Program-made: the position numbers and the translations under genes
From: Hymenoscyphus infarciens
Lineage: Eukaryota; Ascomycota; Leotiomycetes; Helotiales; Helotiaceae
NCBI GenBank assembly: GCA_001414345.1
Contig: LLCB01000318.1
Coordinates: forward strand, 1 to 64,000
DNA: 64,000 nt
Direction of reading: 5' to 3'
Shown here: positions 54,890 to 64,000 of the stretch, one piece after another
Layout: each line of letters starts with the position of its first letter
Numbering within the stretch: the stretch's first letter is position 1
Notes under the pieces: generated by a model
Databases searched by the model: none
Told to the model about the DNA's origin: nothing
What the model saw: the letters and a program-made list of their open reading frames with translations, nothing else

Positions 54890-57800
54890 TGTTGTTGGGG
54901 CGATAATCGCTTCGGCGCTTATCCAGCCCGACAACTCACTTTGCCTATACTTAGATGTTCAAGGCCTTTCGTAGCTAGTCTCCTCCTTTATTATCTTATA
55001 CATAATATAATACTTTAACCCCTAACTCTAGATACTAGGCTACTACTATATAAATAGTGTCCTTAGTAAGGTAACGAATCTCTAAATCATCTAATAAACG
55101 TATTAGTCTATTAACCCTAAAATCGAAATTTTATCCTTTAAATTAAGAAATTAAGCATTAGTACTAGAAACCCTCGAATCTGCCTATAATATTAGGTATC
55201 TACTATTATAGAAAAAGTATATATAAGGTATATTAGAATATTAGAACTAAAAGGATAGTATATATCTATGATACTATAAATAACAAAGATATTTAAAATC
55301 TATAAGTATTATTAGTAGTAATTAATTTAGCTATTAGAACTATATATAGACGCGACTTCTATATAAAGTAGAAAGAAGAAAATAATCTACTACTATACCC
55401 CTAAGAGGCTACTTTCCCCTTTAACAAACAGTCTCTTAACTTCGTCTATATTAACTAAAGACAGATTACTATTTAAAGAAACTCCTTTTAACGAATTTAA
55501 AGAACCTTCCTATAATAGCCTATACTCTACGAAGTCTAACTTAGAATCTCCTACGCTACTATAATTCGATTCTAAAGATAAGAGACTAATAGCTAATATA
55601 TATTTTAGAAGTAAGAGTTTATTAACACCTAAGTAGGGTATAAAAGTATAGCTAACGCTCTTAGAACAAGCTATTTAAGAATTCTTAATAGAAACATCTA
55701 TTATATTAGACTCGTTACTAGTAGAGAAAGGAAACTTAGCTATAATTAGAAATACTCTCTTACTAAATAAAGGATTATTACTATTTTAGAAGAAAATCGC
55801 TACTAAGTTAAACATGTCGTCTATAGTATTAGTTCTACTATTCTACAGTTTACTATATAAAGACGTAGAGATGTTCTTAACTTTTATAGAATATACTATA
55901 AAAGCTAATTATAATAATCTAGTTATACTAAAGGAAGGGAAGTCCTTAATTACAATGTCTAATTATTATAGAAAGGCTACTAGATATATTTAAGGTCTCT
56001 TATAAGCTATTAAAAGAGACTTCAAGAAGTTAAAAGCTTTATTAATTAATAGATTTCCTTAAGAAGATAGAGAAGATAAAGTAGAATTAGTAATAGATAA
56101 GATAACATCCTTAAGTTAGAATAGACGCCCTCTTTATAAGTATTATATAGAAATACGAGATATTAAGCAGGATTTACCTAATACTATAAAAGCCTAGCTA
56201 TATAAGTAAGCTACTAAGAGACTCGATAAAGGACTAATAAGAATAGTAGTTTATTCTAATAGAGTAATATTAAGGATTATTAAGATTAAATCCTTAATCT
56301 AAAATATAAAAGCTACTACTAAAGGATCAGATAACTATAACCTAAGAGTAGTAGAGGCAGCTAATATATATTTAGAAGTAGATAACTTAGGATTATAACT
56401 AGAATTTAGTTAGATATAGAAGTTTATAAAAATAGATTAAGAAAAGAATAATTACTATATAGCTATTATAGAAGCTCTTATTAACTCTCTTATAAAGTAG
56501 ACCTCGGCCTCTTAGAGCTAAAATCGAATTCCTCTTTAAAAAGGAAATAGAAACATAGTACTAGTTAGTATTAACACAGCTTTTATTCTTAGACCTAATA
56601 CTTAGTTTAGTCTAAGAAAGCTATTTATATACTATACTTATAGAAAGGAAGGTTATAGTTCTAGAGACTATAAAACCCCTTTATCTAAATAGTTATTAAG
56701 AGCTGAATAATAGAAACAACGAGATAAATAGAATTAAAATCGCGTAATATAAGCTTATATAGTAGAGCTTTATTATAATTAAAACTAATACTTCTAATAG
56801 AACCTATAAGGTTATTAGTTTTAAAGGAATTAAGAGAGATAACCCTTTTCGAATAATATAAGAAATTATTATAGTATTAAGCTTTAGTAGATGAATTAAG
56901 ATAAGGCTAGCTTTAGACAATCGGCGATAGGTAATAATCTAGTAGCTAGCTAAGAAACTTAGACGATTTAGAGTAGATTAATATTAGATAGCGCTATAGT
57001 TACTTAGGTACTACTAAAGTAGATAGTTAATATATCTAATTCTACTATTAATAAGTAGAATACTAGAGATTTAGATATAGTCTATAATAGAGAATACGTA
57101 TATAGAATAGAGGTAGAAATATAAGCTCTAGTAAATATATTAACTCTAGTATAATTATAAGAAGTTAAAGTATTAGTAGTAGAGAAGCGGTCGAGTATAA
57201 GGATCTTAAGTAATATCTTTTCTATAGAACCTTCTAGTAGACCGACTAAGAAAGGAAAACATAGAGCACCTATAGTTAAAGAATATAAAGATAATATTAT
57301 AGAAGATACTATACTTATATAGAAGCTATTACCCTAACCCTCTACTCCTAGTCTAAAAAAGAAGGTAGTAATAAAGAAAGCTAAGTAACTTATTATAAGT
57401 ATAATAGAATAAGAGGACTTTTCTCTAGCTAATATATTAGTAAACGTAAAGCTTAAGATATCTTTACTTTAGCTTTATAATCAGTCTCTTAGAGATAGAT
57501 TTAAACTTATAAGACTACTTAAACTTAAACCTAAATCTAACCCTATAAAGGCTAGGCTACTAGGAGATAGCTATACTATTAACGTTTTCTAGGTTAAAGA
57601 TACTAATATAATAACTATAGTACTTACTAAAATAATTAAAGAAATATAGAAGATAATTAACAGTAAATACTTAGATTAGCTAGAAAACGAATTAACCCTA
57701 TTCTTAACTAAGAAAGTATATAACTTCTATATATAAGTAGTAGTATAAGCTTATATTAATTAGAAAGGAATCTATAATTTAAATCGAGTACTACTAGATA

Positions 57801-60800
57801 GGGGTTTTATTATTAACCTTATACTAGAATTAGTAGTATAGAATTTAGAGTATAAGTTAAGACTAGACTATTCGATTATAATTAAAGTAGCTAATATAAT
57901 ACTTTACCTATTAGAATACTTTATCTACTTTAATATATATATTAGTAGTGTTAATAGAGTTATTAACACGTATCTTATCTTAGACAGAACCTTATATTCG
58001 CTATTACTAAGTTAATAGTAGATATAAGATTATAAAATTATAAGAGATTATAAGAATAGGAAATATTAGATTAAGATAAAGAAAAGTAAATATAAGAAGC
58101 TTAAGAGCACTATCCTAACTAAGAGGATCGAAGTCTCTTAAGTAGTTACTAATTTAAACGTTTTATATAACGAATTATCTATAGCTAGAAAAATCGTCTA
58201 TATATATAAGATAGAAATTTAAGACATAGTATAATATATCTATAATATAACTACGTAGGTATTAGCCTAAGTTATTAAAGAATATACTAAGAAAGTAGAT
58301 TCTAAGAATAAAGAAATAGTTAATTAGATATTTAAAAAATTATAAGATAAGATTAAATAAGAATATAAAGACAGAAATAAACTTCTTAAAGCTAGTACTC
58401 TAGCTAGCGCCGATTTACTAATAATTAGACGATTTATAATAATAGGACTATAGTTTAGTTTAAAAGCTAACTATAAGTAGAGAGCCTAGCCTCTACTTAT
58501 AAAGATAAAGTCTAGCTAAGAGAGAGAGGATTAGAGAGAAAAGTATTAGAACCTAGAACATAATTATCTATTAGAGTATAATATTTTAAAGAAAGGTATA
58601 AGAATTTAGTCCTCTTATAAAACGTCTTAAGATAATTAGGAAACTAAGACAAAACACTATTAATATAATTATTATTAAATAATTAGTAGTTAGTAGATAT
58701 ATAAGAGAAGGCGGAGAGTTATCTTATAAATCCTATTAAAATAGCTTTAAATTAATCTTAGCTATATAATAAAAAGAGAAAGATAAGAGTTAAGAAGAGA
58801 ATAGAAGGGTTAAGGTCTTAGTAGGAGGTATAACTATCTATTACTATAATATTAAAATCTATATAAAATAAGAAATTAGATAGTAGAGAAGGGAAATAGG
58901 TTAGCTCGAATATAGTAGAAGTTAAAGGTATACTCTTATCTACGTCTAGATTACTAGAATCTAAACCTATATATATATATCTATAAGAGAAGAGAAGATA
59001 GTTAAGTATTACTATAGCTTTTAATAAAGATAACCTTTCTTATTATTCTAGTACTAAACTATTATAAAGTAAATTAAGTAGTTAGTAGAGAAATTAGAGA
59101 TAAGTAATAAATATTAGAGTATAACTCTTAAAAGAAGTTATAGTAATAAAAAGTAAAGATTATAAGAATAGTCTATCTATAGCTAAGACGCTAAAATAGA
59201 GCTAGAGTAGTACTAAAGTATATCTTATAAAAAAAAGAGTAAGATTTAAAGAAGTAGTTAAAGTTATAAGAAATCCTAACCTATCTAATAATAAAACGCT
59301 AGAATTTAGAATAGATAAAGGAATATAAATTTTAAACTCCTAGTAGACTAGATAGAATAAAATAGAAATATTCATAAGTTAACGAATAATTACTAAAACT
59401 AGTACTAAAAGTCTAATATAAAGAGAAGAGGTAGATAAAAAAGAGGATATATTTAATATAACTTATAGATTCCTTACTACTAAAAGACCTTCCTAATATA
59501 AGAGAAGGTAGATAGAAGTATAAGAACTATATAAGCTAGAATAAGAGAAGATTAAAGATATTATAAATAGGATAATAAGAGAGTTAGTAGATATAGAAGA
59601 AAAGAGGTATATATTATAGAAATTACTATTTTAATAGAAGGATATCTTTATAAATAATATTAGAAAAATGCTTAAAATAGACCTAGTTAAATATAGAATT
59701 CCTACCTATTATAATTATACTTTAAAGAAGTTACTAATTATAAAATAGTTATTAAAAGAGATAGAATATTAGAAGAAGTTACTACTTAAATTAGTAAAAG
59801 TAAAGGTGATTATCTAATATAAATCTCCTTAGTTAGTAAGAATATAATTAATTCTAAAGAAAAATAACATAATAAAGATAGTATATAATTATATCCTAGT
59901 AAATAAAGCTATAATAAAATCATAGTACTTAATAAAGTAATAAGAAACTATCTTATAATAAATTACGAAGCTAGATATAAAGTATATGTTTTTATTAGAT
60001 ACTAGTAATAGGTATTAGGCTATAAAACTATTTAAGAATTATTAGTATAAAATAGCTTTTTAGACTATATTAAGATAGTATTACTACTAAGTAATAAGAT
60101 AAGGACTTATAGAGATACTAGGTACTTACTCTAAATTAAAAGATTTAAAGTACTTAGTAATACTAAGACTAAATATTAAACTAGTACTATTAGATATTAG
60201 TAAAGATACTTATTTCTTATATTTTATAGACGATAACTAAGGAGGTGTAAAGGACTTCCCTACTTTAATATAGTTTCTAAGAGAATACTACTTTCTAAGA
60301 GTAGTATAGATAAAGCTTATACTAAGCCTACCTAAGACGAAATTTATAGTTACTAAATTAAACTGTCTAAGATATTAAAGGCTAGCTAGAAGGGGCTTAA
60401 AGCTAGTACTTAATAAGCTAGCTATAATTTAAGATTATATGATCTCTAAAAGTACTAAGGAAGTAGAACGATTCCTGTTTATACTACTATTCTTAAAAGA
60501 TTATATATTAGGATACGTAGACCTTTTAATAATTATTAAAAGTTTAATAACCTATATTATAAAAGACTACTAATTAAGAGGAGTAGTAAAACAGCGACGG
60601 AAGGTTACTAGCTTCGAGTAGTTAGAAAAACATATATAGGCTTTTAAGAGAGTAAAAAAGGAGGTATATATAAACATTATTATAGCTAGAGATAGTGATC
60701 TATAATATTACTTAACGACTAATACGTTAAGAACTAGCTATAAAGGTATTCTTTTTCAACTACCTAGAAGTATAATTAGGATAGAAGCTAAGTTTATAAA

Positions 60801-63800
60801 ACCGTCTAAAATAAACATTATTATATTTATATCTTTTTAACTTATACTAATATAGTAAAAGTACTATACTACTAAGCGAGAAGCTTATATAGTACTTCTA
60901 GGCCTAGAAGAATTATATTATTTTATTTAAGAAATAAACATCTTAGTAAAAGTATATACTAATTACTCTACTTTAACGATAGTAATTTAAAGTAATGATA
61001 TAAAAGAGCGGATTATTTATTAGTAAATAAGACTTACTAAGTATAACTTTAAAATTATTAATATACTTAGGAAATTATTAGTAATAGTAGACGAGTTATC
61101 TAGAATTATTAGATACCTAGCTTATTAATATCTAGTAAGGTTTAAAGAATTTACCCTCTTAGCTATAGTATTAGAAATTATAAATAGAGAAGTAGAGATA
61201 GATAGAATCTTAAGACCTAAATTAATCTATAATAATATCTAGAAATAAATTTAAGAAAAGAAGGAATAATAAGTAAAGTGGTTTATCTTATAGTATACTA
61301 ATACTCTAGAATATAAAATTATAGATATTATATTATATATAAGAATATTAACTAAATTATTTAAGAAAGTTACTAGAAAGTAAGCTATAAATTTAATAAT
61401 ATTAGAAGAGGATAAACTATTATACCTAAAATTAGTATTTTAAGAACGAGCTAGGAAACTAGTATTCTATATTATACTAGAGTAGGTAGTAGTAGTACTT
61501 TAGTAATTATATAATTCTTATAAGCACTTTATAGAAAAACTTATACTAAGAAGAACTATTAGAAGATTCTAGTAGCCTACTAGAACTAAGGATATTACTA
61601 TATACTACTATTTATATTTAAATTACTAATTCTTAGGACCTCTTAAACTAATAAAAGGACTTATACTAATCTTATATTTATAATCGTAGGATTTAGTAGG
61701 ATTCGATTATATTAGTCTTATCTTACTAGTAGTAAAGTTAAGAGTAAGATTTATACTATTAATAGTTAATTATATAATAAGATAGGTGACTTTTAAACTA
61801 TAATAAGCTATAACGTTAATAAACATATTATATAGTTTTTAATAATAGGTAGTAAGACTATTTAGATAGCTAAGAGTAGCTTATAGTAATAATAGTACTT
61901 ATTTCACTAGAGAGGTATTTCCTATAAAGTTAGCTAAGAATAGAGTATACTAATACTTTATACCTATATTATACTTTTAATCTATAGAGTTAGTAGAAGT
62001 ATATATAAAGATGTTTTTAGAAGCTTTAAGAGTAGAATTATAAGCTTTACTAGTAAAGATATTCTAGTAGAATAAGTATTATATAAGAATTAAAGTAGTA
62101 TTATAGTTAAGAGATATATACGTTTATAGATTTATTCTAGCCTAACTTATACTTAGAGAAAACTTTTAAGACTTATTATTTAACTAACTAGTAGAAACCT
62201 AGCTATAGATAGTATTAGTAGAAGTAGTAGTATAGGAGAAAGGAATCGAGTTACTTATTGTAATAATAGTAGGCTAGTTAATAGAAGAAGCGCTTAAAGA
62301 AAGGCTTATTATATTAGATAAAATATAAGAATTAGTAAATTAGAGACAGTTAGTAGAGTAGGCTAAGATAGTAGAGATAGTAGTAATATAGAACCCTTCG
62401 CTAAAACTTAGTAACCTAGTATTATTATAAAGGTTATAATAAGATGGTTAGCGCTCTTATAAACTAGAGCTAAGATAGTTAGGGCTATACTAAGTTAGAA
62501 AGATAGATATAAATAATATATTTATATAGCTAGAAGACCTTATAATATATAAACTAATAGGTAAATATTACCTTAATTACGTTAAAAAATTTATTAAGAG
62601 GTTAGAGAATAATTAAATTATTAGCTATTAGAAAACTATTATAAAAATTAATAAGGACTTAAAACTAATTATAGTAAATTATATATATATAGTAAAATAG
62701 AGTAAAGAAGAGTAAAAGGCGATAATTATTAAAGGAAAGATATTAGTAAAGTAAAGATTAAAAATAATAAACCTACCTAATCTACTATATACTTATAAAT
62801 ACTCTTCTAATAAAGGAATAGAAGAAGCTATAGGTAATAGATACTAGTAAGATTAAGCTATAGACTTATATAGTTTAGTTAAAGAGCTAAACCTTCTTTA
62901 AAGAAGAGAAGAGGAGATTAAAGTATATTAGTAAAGATATACTTTATTAAGTAATAGAAGGATTATAGAATATAATTAGAGGAGAAGGTAGAGATATTTA
63001 GAAGTAAGAAATATTAATATATAAAGAATAATAAAGAGATTAAGTATTAGGATTTTAGAATTATAGTTATAAATAGTTAAGAGGAATAAGGTATTTAGAG
63101 AGAATAGAGAGTAAAAAGATAAACTTTACTTTTAAGTAATAAAGGCTAAAAGAAAAAAAAGTAAAGCTTTAAAGTAGAGCTTAGTATATATATATCCCTT
63201 CTAAGTTTAACTTAAGATCTTATAATATAATATAACTTTTCTTTACTATAATAGATTAAAAACTTTTAAATTAAGTATAATAACCTTTCTCTTACTTAAT
63301 AATAAGTAATATTAAACTTAAATTAAATACTTAAGAGGTAGAACTTCTTAGGTAGATTAGAGATAGATAGAAACTAGCTATAGATTAAAGATAAAGGTAA
63401 AGGTACTAATATCCTAAGTATTATTAAGATCGAATATACTACTATAACGTAAAAATAAACTTATAATAATTAAGAATAACTTATAAATTTAATAACCTTT
63501 AATATAACTAGGATAAGTAATATTTTAGAAGTTAAATCTATATCTAAATAAATAACTATTATAAAAGATTAACTATTATTAAATAACTATATTTTAGTAA
63601 AGCGAAGTAAAGAGCTATTCTATTACTCTATTAAATTAGATTTAAAGAGAGAGATAGATTATAAAGTAGATGATTTTTTAAGTATTAAAGACTATTACTT
63701 AAAACCTAAGAAAGCTAGCTCTAGTAACTAGCCTAAGCTAGAAAGCTAATTAGGTAAGAGTAGAAATATAATTAATATCTATCTAATAATAAATAGCTAA

Positions 63801-64000
63801 GTAGAAGAAGGAGAAAGTAAAAATAATATAGATAACGACTTAGACTTTAATTATAACTTATATAAGTTAGGACTAGTTATTAGAAAGATAGATAAAGTAA
63901 AGAAAGAAAGAGAATATAAATATATAGTATTAGAAGATAGGATAATAAGCTAGTTTAAAGAAGACTTTAATAGTCTATATAAACTTAAAGAATTAAAAGA
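54890..64000 (+). mobile_element. RIP-degraded Ty3/gypsy-type LTR retroelement (left end; runs off the window)
   Basis: From about 54,890 to the end the sequence is extremely AT-rich and stops occur in every frame, yet a retroelement order can be read on the plus strand. A GC-retaining start TGTTGTTGGGGCGATAATCG (LTR-like) is followed by a gag region with a ruined CCHC zinc knuckle at 56630-56671 and an aspartic-protease-like LLDRGFIINLI at about 57.79-57.82 kb. The reverse transcriptase region at about 59.8-60.5 kb has FIDDN (IDD at 60226-60234) and then LARRGLKLVLNKLAII and STKEVERFLFILLFLKDYI. RNase H follows at about 60.64-61.13 kb (FKRVKKEVY, then YKGILFQLP and REAYIVLL), and an integrase region at about 61.6-62.1 kb (LILYL, DLVGFDYI, then VVKLRVRFILLIVNYI). 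Protease, RT, RNase H and integrase in that order is the gypsy arrangement. The right LTR is not in the window. No autonomous function is possible. Confidence 0.82.

Overview
The window looks like nuclear DNA of a filamentous ascomycete. A Leotiomycetes (Helotiales-type) fungus is my best guess, but that is an inference from gene style, not a measured placement. Genes are split by short GT-AG introns (46-129 bp, several with CTAA(C/T) branch sites). The families are typical of moulds: EthD, DUF4267, 2EXR, NmrA-like, PTH11-like rhodopsin domain and KamA-type radical SAM. Moderate-GC gene-bearing DNA alternates sharply with very AT-rich DNA full of stop codons, as left by repeat-induced point mutation (RIP).

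Layout. 1-545 is AT-rich repeat DNA opening with a (TA)n run. 546-9.3 kb carries an EthD protein (+), a GT8 glycosyltransferase (-), an AT-rich relic island (about 5.98-6.83 kb), a DUF4267 membrane protein (-) and a secreted Ser/Pro-rich, probably GPI-anchored protein (-). 9.9-17.6 kb is dominated by one unrecognised protein family: two intact genes (12.9 and 17.0 kb) and at least four decayed copies, with another intact member at 28.3 kb. A second small duplicated locus lies at 16.2 and 18.4 kb. 19.2-27.6 kb is ordinary gene space: an aldo-keto reductase (-), an RCC1-type Ran exchange factor (-), a broken rhodopsin/PTH11-like gene (+) and a 4'-phosphopantetheinyl transferase (+). 30.7-34.8 kb holds four adjacent minus-strand reading units for secreted or single-pass membrane proteins without recognisable enzymatic domains. 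34.8-39.2 kb is gene-poor. 39.2-50.8 kb has a KamA-like radical SAM aminomutase (-), a 2EXR protein (-), an NmrA-like protein (-), an unknown protein (-) and a five-exon O-methyltransferase (+). 50.8-54.4 kb shows no gene I can defend. A truncated, frameshifted short-chain dehydrogenase lies at 54.4-54.75 kb, and from about 54.89 kb to the end is a RIP-ruined Ty3/gypsy-type retroelement.

How the parts relate. There is no operon-like pathway. RCC1 (nuclear transport) and the phosphopantetheinyl transferase (carrier-protein activation) are housekeeping functions. The reductase, methyltransferase, EthD and NmrA-like proteins are typical accessory redox or secondary-metabolism genes but do not form a coherent biosynthetic cluster here. 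The most unusual element is the family repeated at 9.9-17.6 and 28.3 kb: short proteins with a Gly-x-Ile-hydrophobic-x-Leu/Met-Pro strand, a His-Pro-hydrophobic strand and a Met-Thr/Ser-Ser strand. That pattern recalls small beta-barrel (PemK/MazF- or KOW/SH3-like) folds. The decayed copies show CpA-to-TpA-compatible stop codons, which suggests local duplication followed by RIP.
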